From Phenylobacterium hankyongense (GTDB lineage Bacteria; Pseudomonadota; Alphaproteobacteria; Caulobacterales; Caulobacteraceae): a DNA stretch of 64,000 nt. The position numbers and the translations under genes were made by a program. Below, piece by piece: positions 8,097 to 18,483 of this stretch (its first letter is position 1; each line of letters starts with the position of its first letter). A model generated the notes under the pieces. That model saw nothing but the letters and a program-made list of their open reading frames with translations. It ran no database searches and was not told the DNA's origin. The DNA lies in contig NZ_QFYP01000001.1 of assembly GCF_003254505.1 (NCBI RefSeq), positions 1 through 64,000 of the forward strand. Direction: 5' to 3'.

Positions 8097-8383
8097 CCCT
8101 TGCTCAGACGCCGGCCGTTGGCGCGGACCTTCCGGCGGTAGCTCGCAACCGCGCGTGACGGCGCCAGGTGGCCCTTTCCGGTCATCACGCTCGTCACCAC
8201 CTGCGCCTGCGTCTCGGCTGCGGCGCGCATCTTCTCCGTGACCATCAGCTGAGCCTCGGCCGCGGCGGCGGGACCGCCGGCCGCGAGCTTCATCATCCGC
8301 AGAGTCATGACCCTCTGAGCCTCGACGCCCAGCCACAGGCTGTCGACGCCAAGCCTCAGCCAGGGATTTCCACGCGTCCTCAT
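8093..8383 (-). CDS. Small phasin-like helical protein, function unknown
   Basis: A 96-residue protein: a hydrophobic/amphipathic N-terminal segment (PWLRLGVDSLWLGVEAQRVMTLRMMKLA), an Ala-rich helix and a basic tail (SYRRKVRANGRRLSKG). The architecture resembles phasin-like proteins but this is only a resemblance. GGGAGG lies 6 bases before the start, and the gene begins 13 bases after the stop of katE on the same strand, so it is probably co-transcribed with catalase. Confidence 0.7.
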   Translation of the reverse strand: MRTRGNPWLRLGVDSLWLGVEAQRVMTLRMMKLAAGGPAAAAEAQLMVTEKMRAAAETQAQVVTSVMTGKGHLAPSRAVASYRRKVRANGRRLSKG

Positions 8384-8396
8384 CCGAGCCTCCCGG

Positions 8397-10499
<2,103 letters not shown>

Positions 10500-10742
10500 G
10501 TGATTGTCCCGGCTGCGTCCGCTGGCGCGAACTCATGGGCTAACGCCGGCCCGCCGGATTGGTCGCTAAGGTGACGCCTGCTCGGGCGCCGCGACCCTCG
10601 TCGCGCAAGCGTGCGCCCGCCGCCCTGCCGCGCAGGCGGTTGCCGCCGGGCGGCCGGAACGTCTAAGGAAGACCCCCGCGGGTCGGCTCAAAGGGTTGGA
10701 CCGCCCGCAGGCGCTGTCCGTGGCCAGACGGGCAGCAAGAGC

Positions 10743-10818
10743 GCCGGATTAGCTCAGCTGGTAGAGCAGCGGTTTTGTAAACCGAAGGTCGCGGGTTCGA
10801 GTCCTGCATCCGGCACCA
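10743..10818 (+). tRNA. tRNA-Thr (anticodon TGT)
   Basis: A 76-nt cloverleaf: acceptor GCCGGAT pairs with ATCCGGC, D-arm AGCTCAGCTGGTAGAGC, anticodon loop TTTGTAA with anticodon TGT, T-arm GGTTCGAGTCC, discriminator A and an encoded CCA. Confidence 0.96.
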
Positions 10819-10852
10819 CCTACGCGCTGGGCCCAGCGGCCCGCTCCCGCCG

Positions 10853-11563
10853 TCAAGCGACGGTCGCGCGGCGGAAGGCGTCGTTGGCGTGGCCCCACGA
10901 GAACGCTTTCATGAAGGCGTCCACATAGGCCGCGGCCTTGGCGCCGTAGTCCATGTGATAGGCGTGCTCGTACATGTCGAGCGCGAGCAGCGGCGCGCCA
11001 TCGGCGAGCGTCATGGTGTGGTCGGCCGCCCAGGTGTTGACCAGCCGCCCGTCGCGGCGGCTGTGGGTGAGGATCACCCAGCCCGAGCCGCCGCCCAGCG
11101 CCTTGCCCATGCCCGCGAACTCGGCCCCCCAGCGGTCGTGGCTGCCGAAGTCGCGCTCGATGGCCTTGGCCAGCGCCGGGCTCGCCGCCGCCCCCGGCGC
11201 CAGGCCGGCGAAATAGGCCTCGTGCAGGATCATCGAGTTCCAGGCGATCAGCTCCTCGCGCTTCAGGCCATTGACCTCGAACACCGGCGCCGTGGCCGGA
11301 TCGAGATTGCCGAACTCGCCACGGATCGCGCCCAGCCGCTTCACGGCGCCGACGTAGTTGTTGTCGTGGTGGCTGACGAGCAGCTTCTCCGACAGACCCG
11401 GCACGGCCTTCGGGTCGAACGGCAGCGGCTGCGGCTGCGGCGCGAAGGCCGATGCGGCTGGGCCGGCGGCCGGCTGGGCGGCGGCCGAAGATGCGGCGGC
11501 CGCGGCGCCGGCAAGCGCCAGGCCGCCCAGAAGCAGGCGGCGATCGACGGTGGGTTCAGTCAT
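10853..11563 (-). CDS. Exported Fe/Mn-type superoxide dismutase (Tat signal)
   Basis: Converts superoxide to peroxide and oxygen, here outside the cytoplasm. The N-terminus has a twin-arginine motif (DRRLLLGGLALAG, residues 7-19) and an Ala-rich h-region. The SOD fold follows with the metal ligands in LVSHHDNNY, ILHEAYF and LDMYEHAYHMDY (His, His, Asp, His). A Gly-rich GGGSGWVILTH segment is typical of Fe/Mn SOD. The mature part is about 200 residues. It lies 38 bases downstream of the ATP-grasp-like gene on the same strand, so the two are probably an operon. Metal preference is not decidable. Confidence 0.9.
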   Translation of the reverse strand: MTEPTVDRRLLLGGLALAGAAAAASSAAAQPAAGPAASAFAPQPQPLPFDPKAVPGLSEKLLVSHHDNNYVGAVKRLGAIRGEFGNLDPATAPVFEVNGLKREELIAWNSMILHEAYFAGLAPGAAASPALAKAIERDFGSHDRWGAEFAGMGKALGGGSGWVILTHSRRDGRLVNTWAADHTMTLADGAPLLALDMYEHAYHMDYGAKAAAYVDAFMKAFSWGHANDAFRRATVA

Positions 11564-11601
11564 GGAAGTCTCCGGTCAGTGGGTGGCGGGGAAGAGGAAG
11601 G

Positions 11602-12648
11602 TCACGCGTCGGCCGCTCGCCGGTTGCGCCTTTCGACCAAGCGCTGGCGCAGGGTCTCGGCGAGCGCGGCAGGCGCTTCGTCGGGGATCGGGAAGACCGA
11701 GCTCGCATTGATCTCGCAGAGCACATAGCTGTCCTCGCCCTCCGGCGTTCTTGGACCGAGCAGGAAGTCGGCGTCCCAGATCACCGGCAGCGCCGCCGGA
11801 TCGATGTCGAGCCGTCGCGCCATGGCCGGCGTCCAGTCCTGGTCCATCAGGCCCCGCAAGCGCTGGAACCGCACATCGTCGGGCCCCGAATAGAGTCGCG
11901 GGCTCGCCGGCCCGGCCTCCGGCGGCGCGAGCGCCCGGACAAGCTGGCGCCCAAACCCGACCACTTGGCCGCCGGACATGTAGCAGCGGACCATGCCGTC
12001 CAGATGACGCAGCTGGAACGGCTGGTCGATCAGCCGCCCGCCCTCGGCGAAGTAGTCACGGCAGAGAGACATGAATGCCGCGAGCGACGTCACCTCCGGC
12101 TCGGCCGCGCGCCGCGCCTCCTGCACGCGCACGGTTTCCGCGCCGGCCGCCTCCACCTTCCAGACGCCGATGCCGCCATTGCCGCGGTTCTGCTTGAGCA
12201 CGCGGGGGCCGGCTGCGACCCGGGCCGGGAACTGGGCCTCGAACGCCGCCGCCGTCTCGTACAGATGCGTGTCGGTTCCCCAGTCCAGCTCGCGGGTCCG
12301 GTAGAGGACCTCCTTGACGCCCATCTTCCCGATCACGTCGGGGTGGGCGCTGACGAGGATGCCTGCAGAGGCCAGGTGGCGGAGCAGGCGGTCGAGCGCC
12401 GTACGGCGCAGGCCGCCGGCGATCGGGTCCGCCCAGACCAGGACGGCGTCCATCGGCAGCAGTTGGTCGCGCACCTGATCCATCAACTCGTCGGAATAGA
12501 CGGCGGGTTCGGCGGCGATGCCCTGGCCTTTCAGCGCCGCGAACACGGCCGCCAGACGGCTGGTCTCCGGCCGCGCCTCGGCCCGCGCCTGGGCGTCGCC
12601 GCGCCAGAGGATGGCCACTTTGAAGCGGTGTCGGTCCGGTTCAACCAT
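11602..12648 (-). CDS. Cj0069-family protein with ATP-grasp-like fold
   Basis: A 348-residue cytoplasmic protein with the Cj0069-family start (FKVAILWRGD), a central DAVLVWADPI, and the ATP-grasp-like stretch RVLKQNRGNGGIGVWKVE, with late metal-binding-type acidic residues in VIWDADFLLGP and YVLCEINASSVFPIPDEA. Such proteins probably ligate an amine to a carboxylate using ATP, but substrates are unknown. It is upstream of the exported SOD with 38 bases between. The family call is from memory. Confidence 0.75.
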   Translation of the reverse strand: MVEPDRHRFKVAILWRGDAQARAEARPETSRLAAVFAALKGQGIAAEPAVYSDELMDQVRDQLLPMDAVLVWADPIAGGLRRTALDRLLRHLASAGILVSAHPDVIGKMGVKEVLYRTRELDWGTDTHLYETAAAFEAQFPARVAAGPRVLKQNRGNGGIGVWKVEAAGAETVRVQEARRAAEPEVTSLAAFMSLCRDYFAEGGRLIDQPFQLRHLDGMVRCYMSGGQVVGFGRQLVRALAPPEAGPASPRLYSGPDDVRFQRLRGLMDQDWTPAMARRLDIDPAALPVIWDADFLLGPRTPEGEDSYVLCEINASSVFPIPDEAPAALAETLRQRLVERRNRRAADA

Positions 12649-12881
12649 GCGCGCTCCCGCCGGCCGCAGGGCCGGGTTGCAGGAGCGGGTCTTGGACGGC
12701 GAACCGTCTGGCCGGGCGCCCGCATCGGCCCGGAAGAGGCCAGACTAGCCCGATGGCCAGCCGGTTCAAGTCCCTCGCGGCGCGGCGCCCGGTCCCGCTG
12801 GCCGGGCTCCCCTCCTGGCCATTCCGCCTGCGACCCTTGCGGCGCGCGTCGCGCAGCGGATATGGATGAAGCCCCAAGCGG

Positions 12882-13910
12882 ATGGATGTCTTGCCAACAG
12901 TCACCATCGACGACGTTGCGGAACTGGCGGGCGTGTCGATCAAGACCGTCTCGCGCGTGCTCAACCAGGAGCCGCACGTGCGTGAGGCGACGCGTGAGCG
13001 GGTGCTGAAGGCGGCGAAGGAGCTGGACTACACCCCCAACGTGTCGGCCCGCGCGCTGGCGGGCGCGCGCTCCTACCTGATCGGCCTCTACTACGACAAT
13101 CCGAGCCCGGGCTACGTCGGCCAGGTCGAGCAAGGCGCGATGGCCGCCTGCCGTCCGGCGGGCTACCACCTCATCGTCGAACAGGTCCAGGAGGCCGGGG
13201 CGACGCTGCGGGAACGGATCGCCGCCTTCCACGCGCGCGTCCGTCCCGAAGGGGTGCTGCTGACGCCGCCGCTCTGCGACCTGCCCGAGGTGCTCGAAGC
13301 ACTGGACGCCGCCAAGGCCAACTACGTCCGCATCGCGCCGTCGCGCGATCTCGAGCGCAGCCCCTACGTCTACATCGACGACCGCAAGGCCGCCGAGGAG
13401 ATGACGCACTACCTGCAGGGGCTGGGTCACCGCGACATCGCCTTCATCCAGGGCCCGCCGGACCACTTCGCGGCGGCCCGCCGCTGCGAGGGGTTTCTGG
13501 ACGCGATGGCGAGCGCGGGCCTGGCGGTGCGTCCCGAGTGGGTTCAACCCGGCGAGTTCTCATTCCGGTCCGGCTCGGAAGCCGGGGAGCGGCTGCTGTC
13601 GTCGCCTGACCGGCCCACGGCCATCTTCGCCGGCAACGACGACATGGCGCTCGGGGTCATGGCGGTGGCCAACCGGCTGCAGATCGAGATACCGAGCGGT
13701 CTGTCGGTCGTCGGTTTCGACGACTCGCCCAGCGCCCAGGTGGTCTGGCCCCAACTCACCACCGTTCGCCAGCCGACCGCCGAAATGGCCGCCGTCGCCG
13801 CGGAGATGCTGATCGGCCGCCGCGCCGCCGCCCGTGGGCCGCGGGGCCGCCTGCTCGCCTTCACCCTGGTCCCGCGTCAGTCCTCGGGGCCACCTCCGGG
13901 CGCGGCTTAG
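12882..13910 (+). CDS. LacI-family transcriptional regulator of the alpha-glucan locus
   Basis: A 342-residue regulator. The N-terminal lac-type HTH is TIDDVAELAGVSIKTVSRVLNQEPHV (about residues 7-32) with hinge helix NVSARALAGARSYLIGL, followed by a periplasmic-binding-protein-like effector domain (YVYIDDRKAAEEMTHYLQGLGHRDIAFI; PTAIFAGNDDMALGVM; SVVGFDDSP). It stands first in the carbohydrate locus, so it is the obvious owner of the GACAGCGCTGTC palindromes at 13997, 24814 and 25008. Those have the central CG of LacI-family operators. The ligand is probably a glucose oligosaccharide. No copy of the palindrome is seen before its own gene. Confidence 0.92.
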   Translation: MDVLPTVTIDDVAELAGVSIKTVSRVLNQEPHVREATRERVLKAAKELDYTPNVSARALAGARSYLIGLYYDNPSPGYVGQVEQGAMAACRPAGYHLIVEQVQEAGATLRERIAAFHARVRPEGVLLTPPLCDLPEVLEALDAAKANYVRIAPSRDLERSPYVYIDDRKAAEEMTHYLQGLGHRDIAFIQGPPDHFAAARRCEGFLDAMASAGLAVRPEWVQPGEFSFRSGSEAGERLLSSPDRPTAIFAGNDDMALGVMAVANRLQIEIPSGLSVVGFDDSPSAQVVWPQLTTVRQPTAEMAAVAAEMLIGRRAAARGPRGRLLAFTLVPRQSSGPPPGAA

Positions 13911-13927
13911 CCGGCGGTACAGCGCAG

Positions 13928-13956
13928 TTGTGAACGCGGTTCTCCCAACCTATCCT
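13928..13956 (+). promoter_or_regulatory. Candidate promoter of the MFS/GH87 operon
   Basis: TTGTGA at 13928-13933, a 17-base spacer, then TATCCT at 13951-13956. The predicted start is about 13963, so the LacI operator at 13997-14008 would lie about 35-45 bases downstream and act as a roadblock. Confidence 0.45.
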
Positions 13957-13996
13957 CCATTCGGGGGTGGGCCGGTCCCATCGAGCATTTGCCGCT

Positions 13997-14008
13997 GACA
14001 GCGCTGTC
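13997..14008. promoter_or_regulatory. LacI-family operator copy 1 (GACAGCGCTGTC)
   Basis: Perfect 12-bp palindrome 30 bases upstream of the GTG of the MFS gene. Identical copies are at 24814-24825 and 25008-25019. Confidence 0.8.
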
Positions 14009-14037
14009 GGCCGGCCTTCGAGTGGGAGAACACGCCA

Positions 14038-15666
14038 GTGACCATTCCGGGGGGATCCACCAGCGTACTCAGCGACCGCCGCGGCGCATGGGCCTTCTGG
14101 ATCGGCTGCGCGGCGGTGACCGCCGGCGTGCTGGCGCATCTGCCGATGGTCTGGATGGCGCGCGACATGGGCTTCCAGCTGGCCGGCATGCCGATGGATC
14201 CGGCCATGATCGGCGGCATGGGCCTGATCGTCGTCGGCGTCGCGGTCGCCGGGTTCGGACTGCTGCCGCGGCGCAACCTCCAGGCCGAAGCCCAGGCCGC
14301 CCGCGTGCACGTCTCGGCCGCCGAGGACGCGCCGCTGACCGCGGCCCACTGGCGGCTGATGGCCCTGCTCGTCATCGCCCTGGTCATCGACGTGATGAAG
14401 CCCGCCAGCCTGGGGTTCGTGGTGCCCGGGATGATCCGCGAATACGGGGTCCCGAAGTCCACCGTCGCCCTGCTGCCGTTCGCCGCCCTGGCCGGCACGG
14501 TCGCCGGCTCGATCGTCTGGGGGCTTTTGGCCGACATCTTCGGGCGGCGGGCGTCGATCCTGCTGTCGGCGGTGATGTTCGTCGGCACCTCGATCTGCGG
14601 CGCCATGCCGAGCCTGTGGTGGAACATCGCCATGTGCTTCCTGATGGGCGCCGCCGCCGGCGGAATGCTGCCGGTGGCCTACGCCCTGCTGGCCGAGAGC
14701 ATGCCGTCGCGGCACCGCGGCTGGAGCATGGTGCTGATCGGCGGCCTCGGCGCGGTCGGCGGCTATCTGGCGGCCAGCGGCCTCTCCGCGGCGCTGCAGC
14801 CCGCCTTCGGCTGGCGGGTGATGTGGTTCCTGGGGCTGCCCACGGGGCTGATCCTGATCCTGCTCAACGGCGCGATTCCGGAGTCGGCCCGGTTCCTCCT
14901 CAGCGTCGGCCGCGTCGAGGAGGCCCACGCCGTGTTGCGCCGGTTCGGCGCACGCATCATCGCGGGACCCGACGACGGCGCCGCCGACGCCGAAGCCGGG
15001 CTTGCCCACGGCCCGGTCGCGACACCGCCGCTGGCGCGAAACCACCTCAGCAAGACCCTGTCGCTGTCGATCGTCGCCCTGACCTGGGGACTGGTGAACT
15101 TCGGCCTGCTGCTGTGGTTGCCCGCCGACCTCACCGCCAAGGGCTACTCGATGGAAGCCCTGAGCCGCCTCCTGGCCCTCTCCGCCCTGATCGCCGCCCC
15201 CACGGTCTTCCTGAGCGCCTTCCTCTACAGCCGCTGGAGCACCAAGTGGTCGCTGGTGCTGATGATTGGGATCATGGCCCTGGGCCTGGCCCTGGTGCTG
15301 CACATCGAGACGACGTCCGGCCCGAGCCTCAGCCCGATCCTGCCGATGGCGCTGTTGATCGTCGGCTCCAACGGCGTGCTGGCCATCCTGCTGCCCTATG
15401 CGGCGGAGAGCTATCCCCTGCGCGTGCGCGGCCGCGGCGCCGGGTGGGTGGCGGCCTGCTCAAAGTTCGGCGGCCTGCTCGCCCAGCTCCTGGCGATCCT
15501 GGCCGCGGCCCCGGCGGTGGGGCCGGCCGCGGGCCTGATCATGATCCCGACCCTGCTGGCCATGGTCCTGATCGCCTGGTTCGGGGCGGAGACCCGCGGG
15601 CGCGACCTGCGCGACCTGGAGGCGGACCCCTCGCCGCTCCTGGCAACCGCCCGCAGCGGCGGCTAG
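14038..15666 (+). CDS. MFS transporter, probable sugar/oligosaccharide importer
   Basis: A 542-residue inner-membrane protein. Two extra N-terminal hydrophobic segments (about residues 17-40 and 55-76) precede a standard MFS core that begins LLVIALVIDVMKPASLGFVVPGMI, with the inter-helix motif GLLADIFGRRASILL and the second-half signature ESYPLRVRGRGAGW. This resembles the sugar-porter branch. The GTG start has GGGAGAA 8 bases upstream. The stop is followed 14 bases later by the GH87-like gene, so both are likely one operon under the LacI-type operator. The substrate is inferred from context to be a glucose oligosaccharide. Confidence 0.85.
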   Translation: MTIPGGSTSVLSDRRGAWAFWIGCAAVTAGVLAHLPMVWMARDMGFQLAGMPMDPAMIGGMGLIVVGVAVAGFGLLPRRNLQAEAQAARVHVSAAEDAPLTAAHWRLMALLVIALVIDVMKPASLGFVVPGMIREYGVPKSTVALLPFAALAGTVAGSIVWGLLADIFGRRASILLSAVMFVGTSICGAMPSLWWNIAMCFLMGAAAGGMLPVAYALLAESMPSRHRGWSMVLIGGLGAVGGYLAASGLSAALQPAFGWRVMWFLGLPTGLILILLNGAIPESARFLLSVGRVEEAHAVLRRFGARIIAGPDDGAADAEAGLAHGPVATPPLARNHLSKTLSLSIVALTWGLVNFGLLLWLPADLTAKGYSMEALSRLLALSALIAAPTVFLSAFLYSRWSTKWSLVLMIGIMALGLALVLHIETTSGPSLSPILPMALLIVGSNGVLAILLPYAAESYPLRVRGRGAGWVAACSKFGGLLAQLLAILAAAPAVGPAAGLIMIPTLLAMVLIAWFGAETRGRDLRDLEADPSPLLATARSGG

Positions 15667-15680
15667 GCGCGGAGCGCGGC

Positions 15681-17456
15681 TTGGCGGGGTTCTGGAAATC
15701 GATCCTGCTGGCGGCGATCCTTGAGACCGCCGCGTGGGCGAGCTTTGCGGCTGAGCCGTCGCCGACGCCGGCCACCGTGGCCGCCCTGCCGCCGCAGGCG
15801 ACCCTGGGCCGTGGCGCGCGGGCGCCCTTCGTCGAGTACGAAGCGGAAAACGGCCTGACCAACGGCAAGATCATCGGCCCGGACCGCACGTTCACGAGCC
15901 TGGCCGCCGAAGCGTCGGGACGGCGCGCCGTTCGCCTGGAGGGCGTCGGCGGCTACGTCGAGTTCATCCTGGATCGGCCGGCCGACGCGGTCAGCCTGCG
16001 CTACGCCCTCCCGGACGCAGCCGATGGCCGCGGCCTCGACGGTCAGATCGCCATCTACGCCGACGGGGTGCGGCTGGGCGCGCTGGCTCTGACCTCTCGC
16101 TATGGCTGGTTCTATGGCCGCTATCCGTTCACCAACCAGCCGGGCGACGGGCGGCCGCATCACTTCTACGACGAGAGCCGGCTTCGCCTCCCAGCCGTCC
16201 TGCCGGCGGGAACGCGGGTGCGGTTCGTCGTCGAAAAGCCGGATGCGGCGGCCTGGCGGGTTCTCGACCTCGCCGACTTCGAACGGGTCGGGCCACCGGC
16301 GCGCCGGCCGCCGAACGCCATCTCGATCCTGGGATTCGGGGCCGACCCCTCCGGCGCCAGGGACTCCCTGGCGCCCATCACCGCCGCCATCGCCGCCGGC
16401 CGGCGATCGGGGCGACCGGTCTGGATCGACCCGGGCGTCTATCGGGTGGACGGCCACCTCGTGGCGGACCGGGTCACCCTGGCCGGAGCGGGGCCGTGGT
16501 ATTCGGTGCTCACGGGCCGCGGCGTGGGCGTCTATGGCCGCGCGGCGCCCCACGGCAGCCGGGATGTCGTTCTGCGTGACTTCGCGATCATCGGCGAGGT
16601 CGAGGAGCGGGTCGACAAGGCCAGGCTGGCCGGCGTCGGCGGGGCGATGAGCCGCTCGGCGATCTCCAACCTCTGGATTCAGCACACCAAGGGCGGCCTC
16701 TGGTTCGACGGCCCGATGTCGGCGATCCGCGTGCGCGGCCTGCGCATCCTCGACCAGACCGCCGACGGCCTCAACTTCCACCGCGACGTCGCCGATGCGG
16801 TGGTGGAGGACACGTTCGTGCGCAACGCCGGGGACGACGGCCTCGCCTCCTGGTCACAGGGCAAGGGCAACCGCCGCATCACCTTCCGCCGCAACACGGT
16901 CATCGCGCCCGTGCTCGCCAACGGCATCGCGGCGTACGGCGGCCGCGACATCACCATCGAAGGCAACCTGGTCGCCGACACCGTCACCGAGGGCGGCGGC
17001 CTGCACCTGGGCAGCCGCTTCGAGGCCACGCCGTTCGGAGGCCAGATCCGCCTCACCGGCAACACCACGGTTCGAGCCGGCGTGCTGGACCCGAACTGGC
17101 GGACCGGCGTCGGGGCGCTGTGGCTCTACGCCCTGGACGGGCCGATCGACGGGGCGCGGATCCGGGTGGAGGACACCGACCTCGTCGACAGCTCCTACGA
17201 GGCCATCCAGTTCACCGGCAAGCCGATACGCGGCGTCAGCTTCAGCCGCATCACCATCGACGGGGCTGGAACCTATGCCGTCCAGCTGCAGTCGAGCGGC
17301 GCGGCCACATTCGATCGGGTCAAGTCCCGCGGCCTGGGGATCGGCGGCGTCCACGACTGCGGCTCGGGGTTCGAGGTGGTCCGCGCAGCGGGGAACGATG
17401 GCTGGGAGACGACCCTGTGCCCCGCGGCTGGGGTTCAGGGCGCCGCCCGCAGGTAG
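15681..17456 (+). CDS. Secreted GH87-like glucanase (mycodextranase/alpha-1,3-glucanase type), CBM-like domain plus parallel beta-helix
   Basis: A 591-residue protein starting at a TTG with GGAG 6 bases upstream. A signal peptide (residues 1-23, cut near SFA/AEP) comes first. A CBM6/35-like beta-sandwich (about 48-205, VEYEAENGLTNGKI ... FILDRPADAVSLRYA) follows, then a right-handed beta-helix (about 212-580, opening ISILGFGADPSGARDSLAPI). The Asp triad in TADGLNF (D362) and NAGDDGLASW (D385, D386) has spacing +23/+24. That is the spacing I recall for the catalytic Asp1045/1068/1069 of the GH87 enzyme Agl-FH1. Predicted to cleave alpha-1,3 or alternating alpha-1,3/1,4 glucan in the periplasm or outside. 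Its end overlaps the convergent cupin_8 gene by 22 bases. Confidence 0.75.
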   Translation: MAGFWKSILLAAILETAAWASFAAEPSPTPATVAALPPQATLGRGARAPFVEYEAENGLTNGKIIGPDRTFTSLAAEASGRRAVRLEGVGGYVEFILDRPADAVSLRYALPDAADGRGLDGQIAIYADGVRLGALALTSRYGWFYGRYPFTNQPGDGRPHHFYDESRLRLPAVLPAGTRVRFVVEKPDAAAWRVLDLADFERVGPPARRPPNAISILGFGADPSGARDSLAPITAAIAAGRRSGRPVWIDPGVYRVDGHLVADRVTLAGAGPWYSVLTGRGVGVYGRAAPHGSRDVVLRDFAIIGEVEERVDKARLAGVGGAMSRSAISNLWIQHTKGGLWFDGPMSAIRVRGLRILDQTADGLNFHRDVADAVVEDTFVRNAGDDGLASWSQGKGNRRITFRRNTVIAPVLANGIAAYGGRDITIEGNLVADTVTEGGGLHLGSRFEATPFGGQIRLTGNTTVRAGVLDPNWRTGVGALWLYALDGPIDGARIRVEDTDLVDSSYEAIQFTGKPIRGVSFSRITIDGAGTYAVQLQSSGAATFDRVKSRGLGIGGVHDCGSGFEVVRAAGNDGWETTLCPAAGVQGAARR

Positions 17457-18478
17457 GCCGCCATCAGCTGCTGCTTCAAGGCGCGGCGGAACGCCGGGCT
17501 CATGGGCCCCAGCGCGCCTTGCAGGTCGGCCGGGATGTGCGCCCTCGCCTCGCGGGTCGCGCCAAAGACGTGCGTGTCGAACATCGCCTTCCAGTAGGCC
17601 CGCTCGCCGGGCGGCAGGTCCCGCAGCGCCAGCAGCGCCGTCTGGAAGCAGTCGCTGGCCCGCTCCAGGCCCTCCCCCGCCTCGCCCCACCAGTAGTTGA
17701 CCATGGCGTTGTAGGGATCGAGCGAGGTGACGTGGTGCCACCAGTATCGGGGCATGAACAGCGCGTCGCCCGGCTCCAGAAAGGCGACCTGGGCCGCGGC
17801 GATCGCCTCGCGGTATTTCGGAAAGCGCGCCAGGTCGGGGGCCTCGGGGTCGACCAGCGACAAGGGCGGCGGGGTCTCCAGCGGCCCGACGTAGAGGTTC
17901 GCCACCTGCTCCGGCGGGAACAGCAGGAACCTCCGGCGGCCGGCGATCACGCAGGCCAGGTTGTGGTCCGGGTCGTGGTGCGTCTGGGTCCGGATCGGGC
18001 CGCCCAGCCACAGCCGCGGCATGACCTCGGGCGGCAGCAGGGCGAGCGGGTTCTGGCGCACGAAGTCCGCCAGGTGGCTGGCCAGCGGCAGCATCTGGAT
18101 CGCCACGTAGGGCGCGCCCTCACGGCCTGTCAGGGCGCCGATGCGATCGAGGGTCTCGGTGATCCCGCACTGACGCTTGGAGAAGCTGAACTCGGACATG
18201 TCGGGGCCATAGCCGAACCGGCCACGGGTGCTCGGCGGCGCCTCCATGACCGGCGCCAGGGCGCCGCGGTCCATCGCCTTCAGGTAGCCGTTTAGCGCCT
18301 CCGGCGAGCGGCGTCCGGCCGCCAGCGCCGGCCAGTCCTCGAACACGCCCCTGAGGATGAGCGGCCGACCCGCGCGCACCATCTCCTCGAACCCCTCCCT
18401 CGAGGGCGGCGGGGCTACCGGCGTGCGCGGCAACCGATCGAGGTCGCCGGCCGCCTCGGGCGCAACAGCCTTATCCAT
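17435..18478 (-). CDS. Cupin_8 (JmjC-like) domain protein of the TonB-receptor cluster
   Basis: A 347-residue predicted 2-oxoglutarate/Fe(II) oxygenase-like protein. The N-terminal part RPLILRGVFEDWPAL is typical of cupin_8 proteins. The metal site is H167-x-D169 (TQTHHDPDHNLACVIAG) with a distal His in ALFMPRYWWHHVTS (H248/H249). Such genes accompany tryptophan-halogenase-like and TonB-dependent receptor genes in Caulobacter, Xanthomonas and sphingomonads; the substrate is unknown. It is last gene of the minus-strand set (receptor, halogenase 1, halogenase 2, cupin) and lies 5 bases after halogenase 2. Confidence 0.85.
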   Translation of the reverse strand: MDKAVAPEAAGDLDRLPRTPVAPPPSREGFEEMVRAGRPLILRGVFEDWPALAAGRRSPEALNGYLKAMDRGALAPVMEAPPSTRGRFGYGPDMSEFSFSKRQCGITETLDRIGALTGREGAPYVAIQMLPLASHLADFVRQNPLALLPPEVMPRLWLGGPIRTQTHHDPDHNLACVIAGRRRFLLFPPEQVANLYVGPLETPPPLSLVDPEAPDLARFPKYREAIAAAQVAFLEPGDALFMPRYWWHHVTSLDPYNAMVNYWWGEAGEGLERASDCFQTALLALRDLPPGERAYWKAMFDTHVFGATREARAHIPADLQGALGPMSPAFRRALKQQLMAAYLRAAP

Positions 18479-18483
18479 GGGGC

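Noticed and set aside
13989-15680. Upstream extension of the GH87-like gene through the whole MFS gene
   Set aside because: The extension is in a shadow frame of the transporter; the TTG at 15681 has an RBS and is followed by a signal peptide.
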